Of a DNA stretch of 64,000 nucleotides, positions 23,704 to 33,060 are shown in pieces (the stretch's first letter is position 1; every line of letters begins with the position of its first letter). The DNA comes from Desulfomonile tiedjei (GTDB lineage Bacteria; Desulfobacterota; Desulfomonilia; Desulfomonilales; Desulfomonilaceae): positions 1 to 64,000 of the forward strand of contig JACRDF010000052.1 in assembly GCA_016212925.1 (NCBI GenBank), written 5' to 3'. The notes beneath the pieces were generated by a model. The model did not search any database and was not told the origin of the DNA. It saw nothing but the letters and a program-made list of their open reading frames with translations. A program made the position numbers and the translations under genes.

Positions 23704-24570
23704 ATGGAAACTCTCGTTCAAAGCGTTGTAAGTGGTGTGCTCACGGGATCGCTCTATGCCATGATCGGAGTGGGCCTTACCATTGTCTTCGGTGTCATGC
23801 GCATTATCAATATGGCGCACGGGGACATGGTGATGCTTGGAATGTATGGGGCCTTCTGGGCACACGTGTCCTGGAAAATAGATCCTTTTGTCTCCATTAT
23901 CCTGTGGGTGCCGGCCGGTTTCGTAGGTGGTCTGATAATCTTCCGATTCTTGTTAAAGAAGATCGTTCCATCCGGGGAACTCAATACCCTGCTTTACACC
24001 GCGGGATTGTCTCTTTTCGTCGCCAACCTGGCTCTCCTCATATGGACCGGCGACTATCGCACAATTAAGCTCCCGTACGCCATGATGCCACTGCGGCCGC
24101 TGGGCATCGCTGTTCCCATTCCATTGGCCATCGCGTTCTGCATGGCAATCCTGGTTACGGCAGCACTCTACTGGCTGCTTGTGCATACGGACACAGGGCG
24201 TGCTATCCGGGCCACCAGCCAGGAGCCTGAGGCTGCTGCGCTCATGGGAATTAGCGTAGGGCGAATCTCCGCGATCACCTTTGGCCTGGGGACGGCCCTT
24301 GCCTGCGCGGCCGGAGTGCTCCTGGCGCCTTCACTGTATCTGTATCCCACGGTCGGCGAGATCCTGGTAGCCAAGTGCTTTGTGATTGTGGTCTTGGGCG
24401 GCTTAGGCTCGGTTCCGGGCGCGATTGCCGGGGGGCTTCTACTGGGGTTGGCGGAATCCCTGGGCGCGGTGTACATATCCGTTCCGTACAAGGACGCGAT
24501 AGGTTTCGTTCTGTTCCTGATGGTGTTGCTGTTCAGACCTGCGGGTTTGTTCGGCGAGGGGAGATCATGA
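23704..24570 (+). CDS. livH: LIV-type ABC transporter permease LivH
   Basis: Inner-membrane permease of 288 residues with about eight transmembrane helices and the LivH N-terminal pattern GSLYAMIGVGLTIVFGVMRI followed by NMAHGD. The cytoplasmic EAA-like loop DTGRAIRATSQEPEAAALMG contacts the ATPases. It starts 51 bp after the receptor gene and overlaps livM by 4 bp (ATGA). Confidence 0.93.
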   Translation: METLVQSVVSGVLTGSLYAMIGVGLTIVFGVMRIINMAHGDMVMLGMYGAFWAHVSWKIDPFVSIILWVPAGFVGGLIIFRFLLKKIVPSGELNTLLYTAGLSLFVANLALLIWTGDYRTIKLPYAMMPLRPLGIAVPIPLAIAFCMAILVTAALYWLLVHTDTGRAIRATSQEPEAAALMGISVGRISAITFGLGTALACAAGVLLAPSLYLYPTVGEILVAKCFVIVVLGGLGSVPGAIAGGLLLGLAESLGAVYISVPYKDAIGFVLFLMVLLFRPAGLFGEGRS

Positions 24571-25523
24571 AAGTCATCCTGGCACTGGTGGCCATAGCCT
24601 GTTTGGCGGCTGCTCCTTGGATCGTGACTGACCCCTTCTACGTTCACTTGATGATAATGGTTCTCATGTGGACAGTCCTGGGGGCGTCCTGGAATATTCT
24701 GGGAGGATTCGCCGGCCAGGTGTCTTTCGGCCACTCCGCGTTTCTTGGGGCCGGCGCCTATTCCACGATGATACTGTATCTTAACCTCGGGATATCCCCT
24801 TGGTACGGGATCATCCTGGGCGGGTTGGTGGCTGCTGTTATCGCTCTACCTATCGGCCTGATCTGTTTCCGGCTACGCGGCCCTTATTTTGCGCTCTCAA
24901 CGCTGGCGGTGGCTGAGATCATCAGACTGGTAGCCCTCAACTGGGAGTCTTTGACCAATGGGCCGGTGGGGCTTTTGATTACCACCCTGCCGGCCGTGAG
25001 CGTCGGCGGGACAGCCATCGACTGGGAAAGCAAGACCCCGTTTTACTACATTGCAGCGGTGATTGCGGCCGGCGCGCTTGCCATTACTTGGCTGCTGAGC
25101 CGCAGCCGGTTGGGCGCATACCTGCTGGCTGTCCGGGACGATATTGACAGCGCCGAGGCTATCGGCATTAACACCGTGCAAGCCAGGGTGTCGGCTCTGG
25201 CTCTATCAGCCTTTTTAGCGGGGGTAGCCGGCGGCTTCTACGCGATGTATCTGCGCTATGTAGACCCCGACGCGGTATTCAGCATCGCGCTTTCGGTGGA
25301 AATGGTGTTTATAGCGGTGGTAGGAGGACTGACCACCGTAATCGGCCCCCTCATCGGTGCGATATTTCTGGTCTCACTGGGCGAGACCTTCCGGTCGCAC
25401 TTCCTGGTAGGACACCTGGTGTTTTACGGGCTGTTCATGATGGTGGCTATCCGATACATGCCTGACGGGATTTGGGGCCGCCTGCGCCTGATGATTGGGA
25501 ACCGGGGGGTAGGAAATGGCTGA
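24567..25523 (+). CDS. livM: LIV-type ABC transporter permease LivM
   Basis: Second inner-membrane permease, about 318 residues. The start at 24567 sits on the livH stop (ATGA overlap) after GAGGGGAG. LivM features are WNILGGFAGQVSFGHSAFLG and the ATPase-contact loop GAYLLAVRDDIDSAEAIGIN. It pairs with LivH to form the channel, and it overlaps livG by 8 bp. Confidence 0.93.
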   Translation: MKVILALVAIACLAAAPWIVTDPFYVHLMIMVLMWTVLGASWNILGGFAGQVSFGHSAFLGAGAYSTMILYLNLGISPWYGIILGGLVAAVIALPIGLICFRLRGPYFALSTLAVAEIIRLVALNWESLTNGPVGLLITTLPAVSVGGTAIDWESKTPFYYIAAVIAAGALAITWLLSRSRLGAYLLAVRDDIDSAEAIGINTVQARVSALALSAFLAGVAGGFYAMYLRYVDPDAVFSIALSVEMVFIAVVGGLTTVIGPLIGAIFLVSLGETFRSHFLVGHLVFYGLFMMVAIRYMPDGIWGRLRLMIGNRGVGNG

Positions 25524-26256
25524 GGCCATGCTCGAAGTGAAAGGTCTCACCAAGTCTTTCGGTGGCTTGGTCGCTGTGACCAATCTTTCATTCGAAGTGG
25601 AGAAAGGAGCTATCGTAGGCCTCATTGGTCCCAATGGAGCCGGAAAGACAACGGTTTTCAACCTAGTGGCGGGTTTCCTGCCACCCAGTGCGGGTCAGAT
25701 ACTTCTCGAAGGCGACAATCTGGTAGGTCTCAAGCCCTATGCAGTAACGCGAAGGGGTGTGGCTCGGACCTTCCAAACGGTCAAGCCATTCCGACAGCTA
25801 AGCGTTCTGGAAAACGTTACCTTGGCCGCGTTTCTGCATGCTCCACTGCGGCGACAAGCTGAAGCCCAGGCCGCGCGGATAATCGAGAAAGTCGGATTGA
25901 AGGGCAAGATCAAAATGTTGGCAAGCGATCTGACTCTGGGTGATCAAAAGAGACTGGAGATAGCCCGCGCTCTTGCCACCGGCCCCAGGTTGCTGCTTTT
26001 GGACGAGCCGATGGGAGGTCTCAATCCCACGGAGGTGGATCAGGCTGCCGGCTTGATCAACGAAATCTGCCTGGATGGCGTGACGATCGTCTGGGTGGAA
26101 CACGTGCTCAGAGCCATAATGAACACCTGTCATCGGGTGGTGGTGATAAGTTACGGAGCGAAGATAGCGGACGGCACCCCTCAAGAAGTGGTGGAAAACC
26201 CGGACGTTATCACGGCGTACCTTGGTAAGCGAGCCAAACCACATGCTGCACGTTGA
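25516..26256 (+). CDS. livG: LIV-type ABC transporter ATPase LivG
   Basis: ATP-binding subunit of 246 residues. Walker A is GPNGAGKTT, the signature region is LTLGDQKRLEIARAL (a degenerate LSGGQ, as is usual in LivG) and Walker B is LLLLDEPMGGL. It has the LivG-specific long segment between Walker A and signature with RTFQTVKPFRQLSVLENV. It powers import with LivF. Confidence 0.94.
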   Translation: MAEAMLEVKGLTKSFGGLVAVTNLSFEVEKGAIVGLIGPNGAGKTTVFNLVAGFLPPSAGQILLEGDNLVGLKPYAVTRRGVARTFQTVKPFRQLSVLENVTLAAFLHAPLRRQAEAQAARIIEKVGLKGKIKMLASDLTLGDQKRLEIARALATGPRLLLLDEPMGGLNPTEVDQAAGLINEICLDGVTIVWVEHVLRAIMNTCHRVVVISYGAKIADGTPQEVVENPDVITAYLGKRAKPHAAR

Positions 26257-26944
26257 AAATCTCCAGGTGGCTTACGGAAAAGTCCAGGCGCTATGGGGCG
26301 TTTCCCTCGGTATTGAGGCGGGGCAAATTGTCGCCCTGGTGGGGGCCAACGGCGCGGGCAAGACCTCTCTTCTTAAGACAATTTCCGGACTTCTCAGGCC
26401 TGTAGGCGGGTCCATCACCTTCGAAGGCACTCCGCTGGAACAAGCTACTCCCACGCAGATCGTCCATCACGGGCTGATTCATGTACCGGAGGGACGCAAG
26501 CTTTTCCCGGAGATGACGGTCCTGGAGAATCTGCTGTTGGGCGCCTATTGTACGCCGGTCAATCAGAGGGGGGAAAGGCTGGAACAGGTCTTTGCGGTTT
26601 TCCCTGTTCTCAAGTCGCGCAAAAGCCAGATGGCAGCGACTCTCTCCGGCGGCGAGCAACAAATGGTCGCGATCGGAAGAGGCCTGATGTCGGCTCCCAA
26701 ACTTCTTATGCTGGATGAACCTTCTCTGGGCCTGTCCCCTCTGCTGGTGGAAGACATGTTCAGAGTGGTTGAAGAAGTGAATCAGTTGGGCGTGACAGTG
26801 TTGTTGGTGGAACAGAACACCCAACACGCCCTATCTATAGCTCACAAGGGCTTTGTCATGGAGTCGGGTAGAATTGCATTATCCGGCTCGGGAGAGGAAC
26901 TTCTGGCCGACCCGGCCGTGCGCAAGGCCTATTTGGGACTTTGA
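26243..26944 (+). CDS. livF: LIV-type ABC transporter ATPase LivF
   Basis: Second ATP-binding subunit, about 233 residues. Walker A is GANGAGKTS, signature LSGGEQQMVAIGR, Walker B LLMLDEPSLGL, and the H-loop region VLLVEQNTQHAL has the Gln typical of LivF. ATG 26243 overlaps livG by 14 bp. It is the last transporter gene; 55 bp separate it from the dehydrogenase. Confidence 0.94.
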   Translation: MLHVENLQVAYGKVQALWGVSLGIEAGQIVALVGANGAGKTSLLKTISGLLRPVGGSITFEGTPLEQATPTQIVHHGLIHVPEGRKLFPEMTVLENLLLGAYCTPVNQRGERLEQVFAVFPVLKSRKSQMAATLSGGEQQMVAIGRGLMSAPKLLMLDEPSLGLSPLLVEDMFRVVEEVNQLGVTVLLVEQNTQHALSIAHKGFVMESGRIALSGSGEELLADPAVRKAYLGL

Positions 26945-26999
26945 GACCCGCGCCGGAGGGCATCCGAACTGCGGACGATAACATAAAGGAGGACGAAAG

Positions 27000-28454
27000 A
27001 TGGGGCTCCCCATTCTAAAGAACTACATCAACGGAGAGTGGCAGGCTTCCGAATCGCAGCATCTGGGGGACGTATGGTGTCCCGCCACAGGAGAGAAAAT
27101 TGCTCAGGTCCCATTCTCCACGGCTGAAGAACTGGATCGGGCTGTACAGGCCGGGAAGGCTGCGTTTCCGGAATGGCGCAACACACCGCCTTTGACCCGG
27201 GCCAGGTACCTTTTCAGGCTGAAGGAGGCTTTTGAGGAGGCCTTCGATGACATAGCCAGGACTCTGGTCCGCGAGGAAGGAAAGACCATCGATGAATCAC
27301 GTGGCGAAGTCAGGCGCATGATCGAAAATGTTGAGCACGCTACCGGCGTTACCACTATGATGACCGGGTACTGCCTTGAAGATATAGCCCAGGACATCGA
27401 TTGCACCGCCGAGCGTCAGCCTCTGGGGGTGTTCGGTTGTATAGCGCCGTTCAATTTCCCCGCGATGGTTCCATGGTGGTTCCTTCCCTATGCAATGGTG
27501 ACGGGCAACACGTATCTGGTCAAGCCTTCGGAACAGGTCCCAATGACTCAGACGAAGATCTTCGAGGCAATCGACGAGGTGGGACTGCCTCCGGGCGTTC
27601 TCAACATGGTGCACGGATCCAAGGAGGTTGTGAATGCAATGCTGCACCACCCGGATCTGGCCGGGATGTCGTTTGTAGGACAGACCAGCACGGCACGGTA
27701 CATTTACCAGGAGTGCGGTAAGACCGGGAAACGTGTCCAGGCCTTGGGTGGAGCCAAGAACGCAGTGGTGGTGATGCCCGATGCAGACCTTCAGAAAGGG
27801 CTGCCTTCGCTGATTACTTCGTTCTACGGTTGCGCGGGAGAGCGATGCCTTTCCGGTTCCATCCTTGTGTCAGTGGGCGATGTGCACGATCGCTTGAGGG
27901 AATCGTTCCTGGAAGCCGCAAAAGCGATCCGAGTCGGCGACGGCCTTGATCCGGGCACGTCTATGGGGCCGGTAATCAGCCGGCCGCACAAGGAACGTGT
28001 TCTGGGTTACATCGAGAAAGGCATTGCCGAAGGAGCGAGACTGATTCTAGACGGCAGGAATGTGCAGGTCGAAGGATATCCCAACGGTTTTTTTATCGGC
28101 CCGACGATTTTCGACAACGTCACTCCGGACATGACTATTGCCAAGGAAGAGATCTTTGGCCCGGTGGTCGCAATAGTCAGCGTGAAAAACCTTGATGAAG
28201 CCATTGAACTCATCAATACTCGGGGCTTTGCCAACGCTGCCTGTTTGTACACGAACAGCGGAAAAGCCGTTCGCGAATTCAAGTACAGAATCAAACCCAG
28301 CATGATCGGGGTAAACATAGGAATTGCCGCACCGATGGCGTTCTTTCCGTTCGGGGGCGCGGGTGAGTCTCTGTTTGGAGACTTAAAAGGCCATGGCCGT
28401 GAGGTCTTCCAATTCTTCACGGACACAAAAGTGGTCATCTCTCGATGGTTCTAG
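27000..28454 (+). CDS. mmsA: Methylmalonate/malonate-semialdehyde dehydrogenase (CoA-acylating)
   Basis: Aldehyde dehydrogenase of 484 residues, the MMSDH/IolA type. The catalytic Cys is Cys283 in GCAGERCLSGS. In LGGAKNAVVVMPDAD the general-base Glu of ordinary aldehyde dehydrogenases is replaced by Asn, a hallmark of the CoA-dependent MMSDH group. The reaction is conversion of (methyl)malonate semialdehyde plus CoA and NAD to propanoyl- or acetyl-CoA with loss of CO2. AAAGGAGG before ATG 27000 gives strong translation. Its place directly behind the LIV transporter suggests the imported compound is degraded through a C3/C4 semialdehyde (valine, beta-alanine, uracil/thymine or inositol type); which one is not shown. 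Confidence 0.88.
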   Translation: MGLPILKNYINGEWQASESQHLGDVWCPATGEKIAQVPFSTAEELDRAVQAGKAAFPEWRNTPPLTRARYLFRLKEAFEEAFDDIARTLVREEGKTIDESRGEVRRMIENVEHATGVTTMMTGYCLEDIAQDIDCTAERQPLGVFGCIAPFNFPAMVPWWFLPYAMVTGNTYLVKPSEQVPMTQTKIFEAIDEVGLPPGVLNMVHGSKEVVNAMLHHPDLAGMSFVGQTSTARYIYQECGKTGKRVQALGGAKNAVVVMPDADLQKGLPSLITSFYGCAGERCLSGSILVSVGDVHDRLRESFLEAAKAIRVGDGLDPGTSMGPVISRPHKERVLGYIEKGIAEGARLILDGRNVQVEGYPNGFFIGPTIFDNVTPDMTIAKEEIFGPVVAIVSVKNLDEAIELINTRGFANAACLYTNSGKAVREFKYRIKPSMIGVNIGIAAPMAFFPFGGAGESLFGDLKGHGREVFQFFTDTKVVISRWF

Positions 28455-28713
28455 GCCGATTCTCGAAAGTGATAGCCGTTTGAATACTGGGTGCCACTGC
28501 TGGCTTGTCCAGCAGTGTGATTCCATGCAGAACAGACTTCCGAGAATCACCATATTTTAAGATCGCTCATTTCCGTCATTCCGGCGTTCCCCAAGTTCAC
28601 CCCGGTGAAAACCGGGGCCGGAATCCAGGAGGAGCTGGGTCCCGGCTTTCGCCAGGACGACGGAAGTCTGCCATTCCGACAGAACTTTGGAGAGATGCTA
28701 TAGGAGAACCGGG
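28455..28713. repeat. Intergenic region with two dispersed hairpin repeats
   Basis: Holds a hairpin at 28495-28517 (gggtgc leader, arm cactgctgg, loop cttgt). It also holds a compound palindromic repeat at 28574-28672 built from cgtcattccggcg, ccggaatccagga and tcccggctttcgcc blocks, the common genomic type in which CATTCC...GGAATCC elements alternate. No gene is seen. Confidence 0.75.
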
Positions 28714-29151
28714 ATGCCATTAAGAAATTTCGGGGCTATTCTAGACTTTGCCGCTGAACTCGAACTTGCCGATCAGGACTTTTACAGAAAAGCCGCGTCA
28801 AACCCTGCCGGAGCTGAAAACAAGGCCCTCCTGGACGATCTTGGCGCGGAAAAAGCGAAAAACGAAAAGCTGATGCGTCGCACATGCAGGGAAAGTGTGT
28901 GCGAGATGATATTGGAACCTATCGTGGAGTTTACCAGGGCTCCCTTCCTGAGCGATCGTGAAGGTGCCGACACAATGAGTTGGGAGCAATTGCTGAAAAC
29001 GGCTTTGCACCTCGAAAGCAAGGCCGAAGAGTTCTACACGGAGGCTGCCGAAAAGATTCGAGCCCTACCCGAAGTGGCTCGGGCTCTAACGCGGACAGGG
29101 ACTCGTCGTGCCGCGGACAAGCGCCGCCTGGAAGAACTGCCGCATCCCTGA
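28714..29151 (+). CDS. Ferritin-like (rubrerythrin-type) four-helix protein with altered iron site
   Basis: 145-residue protein with the helical pattern of rubrerythrin-like domains: AAELELADQDFYRKAA, LGAEKAKNEKLM, ALHLESKAEEFYTEAAEKI and RRAADKRRLEEL. In iron-binding members the second and fourth helices carry ExxH. Here they read EKAKNEK and AADKRR, so both His positions are lost and a diiron centre is unlikely. No C-terminal rubredoxin domain is present. AGGAG supports ATG 28714. It converges with the dehydrogenase on the minus strand, 8 bp away. Function unknown. Confidence 0.65.
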   Translation: MPLRNFGAILDFAAELELADQDFYRKAASNPAGAENKALLDDLGAEKAKNEKLMRRTCRESVCEMILEPIVEFTRAPFLSDREGADTMSWEQLLKTALHLESKAEEFYTEAAEKIRALPEVARALTRTGTRRAADKRRLEELPHP

Positions 29152-29159
29152 AAGACGGC

Positions 29160-30140
29160 TCAGGAAAACACTTCCGGATTCAGACAGTTGGGTGGCTTTT
29201 GGCTTGCTATGAGAACGGATATAAGGTTTTCGGCCGCGACCAGCCCCATCTTGGTCCTGGTTTCAATGGACCCGCTGGCGATATGGGGAAGGATTACCAC
29301 GTTGTCCATTGTAGTCAGCTCTTTTTCTATGGCCGGTTCGAACTCGAAAACATCCAGCCCCGCGCCTGCTATCCGGCCCTGTTGAAGGGCCCGGACAAGG
29401 GCCTTCTCATCCACGACCTCACCTCGCGAAGTGTTGATCAGATAAGCGGAGCTTTTCATGGCGGCAAGTTCAGGACCGCTTATGAGGTGGTGAGTTTCCG
29501 GGAGCAGCGGCACGTGAACAGACACGAAATCCGACTGGGCCAGAAGAGTAGCCTTGTCTACGAACCTGGCGCGGACCTGCTGCTCCAACTCGGGAACGGC
29601 CCCTGCGGAGTCGTGATAAATGATGTCCATGTCGAAGCCGGCCGCCCTCTTGGCCAACGCGAAGCCTATGCGCCCGAATCCCATTATCCCCAAGGTTTTG
29701 TGGTGTACGTCGGTGCCTAGAAAAAGCAGCGGCGCCCACCCTTGGTACTTTCCAGCCCTGGCGTAGGCGTCGGCCGGGACCAACCTGCGAGCCACCGCCA
29801 AAAGCAGGGCCATCGCCAGGTCCGCGGTTGTGTCGGTCAGCACCCCTGGCGTGTTGGTGGCCGGTATTTTGCGCCTGGTGCATGCGGGGACGTCAATGTT
29901 GTTGTAGCCCACCGCATAGTTGGCCACTATTTTGAGTTGAGGGCCGGCAGCGTCCAACAGTTCGTCGTCAATGCGGTCCGTCAACAAGGGCAGGATGCCG
30001 TCTTTGCCGTTTACCCCTGCCAGCAGTTCCTCGCGGGTTAGGACCCGGTTATGGGGGTTGCACTCAACCTCGAAATTCTCGTCGAGAAGCTTCATAGCTC
30101 CTTCGGGCAAGCGCCTGGTCACGAAGATCCTGGGCCTCAT
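29160..30140 (-). CDS. D-2-hydroxyacid dehydrogenase (glyoxylate/hydroxypyruvate reductase-like)
   Basis: About 326 residues, NAD(P)-dependent. The Rossmann motif is GIMGFGRIGFALAKRAAGF. Catalytic residues are the Arg in NTSRGEVVD, the Glu in FEFEPAI and the His in LPHIASGSIETR. It resembles archaeal/bacterial glyoxylate reductase (GyaR). The start is either ATG 30140, with AAAGGA at good distance, or ATG 30149, which has that site too close; I prefer 30140. It is the last gene of the minus-strand LIV/molybdenum-hydroxylase locus and probably reduces or oxidises a 2-keto/2-hydroxy acid product. Confidence 0.85.
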   Translation of the reverse strand: MRPRIFVTRRLPEGAMKLLDENFEVECNPHNRVLTREELLAGVNGKDGILPLLTDRIDDELLDAAGPQLKIVANYAVGYNNIDVPACTRRKIPATNTPGVLTDTTADLAMALLLAVARRLVPADAYARAGKYQGWAPLLFLGTDVHHKTLGIMGFGRIGFALAKRAAGFDMDIIYHDSAGAVPELEQQVRARFVDKATLLAQSDFVSVHVPLLPETHHLISGPELAAMKSSAYLINTSRGEVVDEKALVRALQQGRIAGAGLDVFEFEPAIEKELTTMDNVVILPHIASGSIETRTKMGLVAAENLISVLIASQKPPNCLNPEVFS

Positions 30141-30172
30141 TGCTGTCATCCTTTCCCTAAGCGTTCGCTTAC

Positions 30173-31084
30173 CTACACCTGTGCCCAGGCCTGCTCCATG
30201 ACCCGCTTCGCGTTGGCAATCACCAGAAACGGGTCTTGGCCTTCCATAGGCTTGACCTCGAAACTTACCAGGGGTCTTTTCTGCCCGTCCAAGAATCCAA
30301 TTTCGACCAGCGTGCGCAGGAAATCCACCATCTCCGGAACGTCGTTGGCGCTGCCGGGCGTCCCAAAGATTGGATGGTAGTCCCCATAACAAGGTAGACC
30401 CTTTTTTAGCACGGCGTTTCCCAGATGGGCGGCCGCCAGGAACTCCTTGACGGGTCCAAGCGCTTGTCGAGGAGTTTCCCGCAAAAGTGGTATATGACCG
30501 AGGTCCACCAATAATCCGAAGTTATCATGATCCCGACAAACTGCCTCTGCCACCTCTCGTGCAAGTGGCGCTGGTCCCATCAGGCAGCACTTATCCACAT
30601 CACAGTCAAAAACCTCGGCGACTATCTTCGGGCCCTTTTGGTCACGGGAGTAGGCGCATAGTTCCCCCAGAGACTTCACCAGGGCCTGGACAGCGTCAGC
30701 GCGCTTATCTGAGCCGGAGTCTTTGCCGGAAAGAACCACAAAACTCTGAGCACCCATGAAACGGGCTTCGTCCAGTAGCTCTTTCAGTTTGCTCACAGCG
30801 TGGTTGCGCAGACCCTCATCAAGAGAATTCAGATCCAACCCTTGGCTCAGGATGGCCGGCTGGGCCCCGAAGCCTATGTCCAGGTTGGCCAGCCGACATA
30901 ATTCGCGGACCTTCCGGCGCTGTTCCTCATCCGCGATATGCGTGATCTCAATGGCCGAGAAGAAAGGGTCCTTCGCGATATGCTTGACGGTCTCTTCCCA
31001 AGGTCCCTGGCCCCCGGCCAACTCTGGAAAGGCCATGAAATGCACGATCCCCATTCTAAGGTACGAATGTTGACTCTTGTCCAT
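30173..31084 (-). CDS. TIM-barrel sugar isomerase/epimerase-like protein (AP-endonuclease 2 fold)
   Basis: About 303 residues of the xylose-isomerase-like TIM-barrel superfamily. Candidate metal ligands are the Glu in KIVAEVFDCD, the His in LVDLGHIPLL, the His residue in AAAHLGNAV and the Glu in PLVSFEVKPM, in the order found in the family (E, D/H, H, E). Members isomerise or epimerise sugars and keto acids such as hydroxypyruvate, or dehydrate inosose. The start at 31084 removes a long hydrophobic upstream frame that belongs to the livH gene in another frame. It lies 19 bp after livH, in the same transcript. Confidence 0.75.
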   Translation of the reverse strand: MDKSQHSYLRMGIVHFMAFPELAGGQGPWEETVKHIAKDPFFSAIEITHIADEEQRRKVRELCRLANLDIGFGAQPAILSQGLDLNSLDEGLRNHAVSKLKELLDEARFMGAQSFVVLSGKDSGSDKRADAVQALVKSLGELCAYSRDQKGPKIVAEVFDCDVDKCCLMGPAPLAREVAEAVCRDHDNFGLLVDLGHIPLLRETPRQALGPVKEFLAAAHLGNAVLKKGLPCYGDYHPIFGTPGSANDVPEMVDFLRTLVEIGFLDGQKRPLVSFEVKPMEGQDPFLVIANAKRVMEQAWAQV

Positions 31085-31103
31085 AGGTGATACAACTCCC
31101 TGT

Positions 31104-31949
31104 TCAGGCCTCGATCGGCCGAAATACCAGTACAGCGGCCATAACCACGTAGACCATGGCGTCGGCAGCAGAAGAAGCAATATAGGCCGCGGTCAACGAA
31201 TGCACTAAACCCAGTGAATAGGCTGCCACCGCGGTTCCCGTGAGATTTCCCATGCCGCCCACGATCACCACAGCGAAACACAGGATCAGGATCTCAAAGC
31301 CCATATAAGGGTTCAAAGTACTCAGCGGAGCGTACAGCACGCCTCCCAGAGCGGCCAAGGCGCTCCCGAGCACAAAGACTATGGCAAAATGCCTTTCGAC
31401 CCTGATACCCAGGCTGCGTACCGCCTCCCGATCCTGTAGGCCGGCTACCACGATCTTGCCGACGAGGGTTTTCTTGAAGAATAGGGACAGGCCAAAGAAG
31501 ATCAGCACGGACAGTCCGATGATGACCAGCCGGAACACCGGCATTGCAAGCGAGCCGAAGGTCCACAGCCGTCCTATGGGATCTATGATCGGCAGAGGGC
31601 TGGCTCCATAGATCCACTTGAGCGAGTCGGCTCCAATCAGCAGGATCGCGTAGGTTGCGATAATGGCATAGTCTATGGACTGGCCGTACAGCTTACGGAT
31701 AACAAAGCGCTCTATGGCGTAACTCAACGGAATCGACACCGCCAGGGCGGCCAAAGCGCCGGCAATGAATCCTGCCCCCAATAACGTTGCCACCGTGTAC
31801 ACTGCGTAGGCGCCGACTGCGTAAATCAGTCCATGCGCGAAATTGACGATGCCCATGGCGCCGAAAGTCAAGGATAGGCCAATTGATATAATGTAAAGGA
31901 TTCCACCGATGGTCAGGCCGAACAGAATTGATTGCACGAAATTGGTCAT
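31104..31949 (-). CDS. livH: LIV-type ABC transporter permease LivH (second system)
   Basis: 281-residue inner-membrane permease with the LivH start GGILYIISIGLSLTFGAMGI followed by NFAHG, and about eight helices. The cytoplasmic loop reads LQDREAVRSLGIRVERH. It lies 36 bp after livM in a GFMH gene order, different from the HMGF order of the first locus, so the two loci are not recent copies of each other. Confidence 0.92.
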   Translation of the reverse strand: MTNFVQSILFGLTIGGILYIISIGLSLTFGAMGIVNFAHGLIYAVGAYAVYTVATLLGAGFIAGALAALAVSIPLSYAIERFVIRKLYGQSIDYAIIATYAILLIGADSLKWIYGASPLPIIDPIGRLWTFGSLAMPVFRLVIIGLSVLIFFGLSLFFKKTLVGKIVVAGLQDREAVRSLGIRVERHFAIVFVLGSALAALGGVLYAPLSTLNPYMGFEILILCFAVVIVGGMGNLTGTAVAAYSLGLVHSLTAAYIASSAADAMVYVVMAAVLVFRPIEA

Positions 31950-31985
31950 CGGCTCAACGGCTCCCTGTTTTGTTTGCCTTGCTCC

Positions 31986-32906
31986 CTAAACCTTGCGCAC
32001 ATAGCCCCAGATTCCTTTGCGGATCCAAAATACGAAAATCAAGAGTGCGAAGCCCAAGAACATCTCCCAGCGAATCAGATAAACCGCCAGGTAGTTGCTT
32101 ATGGTCATGAAGGCCGTACCTCCCAGCACCGCGCCTATGAGGCTGCCCGCACCTCCCATCAGTGCCGCGAAAATCACTTCCACGTTGCGCGTGGGCGCGA
32201 TGAGGCTGGTATTGCAGTAGGAGAGGTTGATGCTAGTGAGGGCCCCGGCCAAAGCTGCTATCGTTCCCGAGATTATGAAAGTTATGTACTTGTACAGATA
32301 GGTATTGTAACCCAGAAACTCGACTCGGACCTCGTTCTCCTTGATGGCCCTCAGGAGGTTTCCGTACGGTGAGCGCACCAGACGCAGGACCAGATAGACC
32401 ACCAGCAACAGCGAACCCAGGCAGAAATAAAAACGAAAGGCGCTGTCCTTGAAGTTGATGAAACCGTAGCTACTGAAAAAAAGCGACAATCCGTCCTCGC
32501 CTCCTGTCCATTTGTGCCAGGGGCTCAATACCAGATAGGCCCCCACCTCATTCAAGGCCAAGTTCAGGAGAGCGAAGGCCGCCTGGGAAGTTTTTACCAC
32601 CACGAGGCCCAGCAGCGCCGCAAGAAGCGCTCCCACCACCAGGCCGGCCAGAATGGACAAAAACGGGTCAGGATGAATATGATAGGCAAACATGCTGCAC
32701 CCGTAGGCGCCTGCACCCAGGTACAGCATGTGGCCGAAGGAAAGCTGCCCCATGTGGCCGTACAACAGATCGAACGCGACCACGAAGATGCAAAAAATCA
32801 TGAAGTCGGTGATCTTAGGCAATGAAGTGGCGTAACCGTAGACCAGGAAGATAGCTGCCACGAAGACCAGGGTCAGGGCCGGATATTTTTCCACCTTGCC
32901 GAACAT
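31986..32906 (-). CDS. livM: LIV-type ABC transporter permease LivM (second system)
   Basis: 306-residue permease. It carries the LivM motif YGHMGQLSFGHMLYLGAGAY and the ATPase loop GNLLRAIKENEVRVEFLGYN. ATG 32906 is taken as start; a TTG four codons upstream is equally possible, since neither has a strong ribosome site. A 154-bp gap separates it from livF upstream. Confidence 0.9.
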   Translation of the reverse strand: MFGKVEKYPALTLVFVAAIFLVYGYATSLPKITDFMIFCIFVVAFDLLYGHMGQLSFGHMLYLGAGAYGCSMFAYHIHPDPFLSILAGLVVGALLAALLGLVVVKTSQAAFALLNLALNEVGAYLVLSPWHKWTGGEDGLSLFFSSYGFINFKDSAFRFYFCLGSLLLVVYLVLRLVRSPYGNLLRAIKENEVRVEFLGYNTYLYKYITFIISGTIAALAGALTSINLSYCNTSLIAPTRNVEVIFAALMGGAGSLIGAVLGGTAFMTISNYLAVYLIRWEMFLGFALLIFVFWIRKGIWGYVRKV

Positions 32907-33060
32907 GCAGTGCCCCAAAGACTAAAGTCCGTAAGCGTTTGCCGGGACGGCCCGACACCCCCTGAATCACGATGGGGGAGGCTTGGAGGGGGAGATGGTC
33001 TCTCCCTCCAAGCCTCACCGGGCGCACCCCGCAGAGGCGTGGAAGCCCGGTGAACCAATT

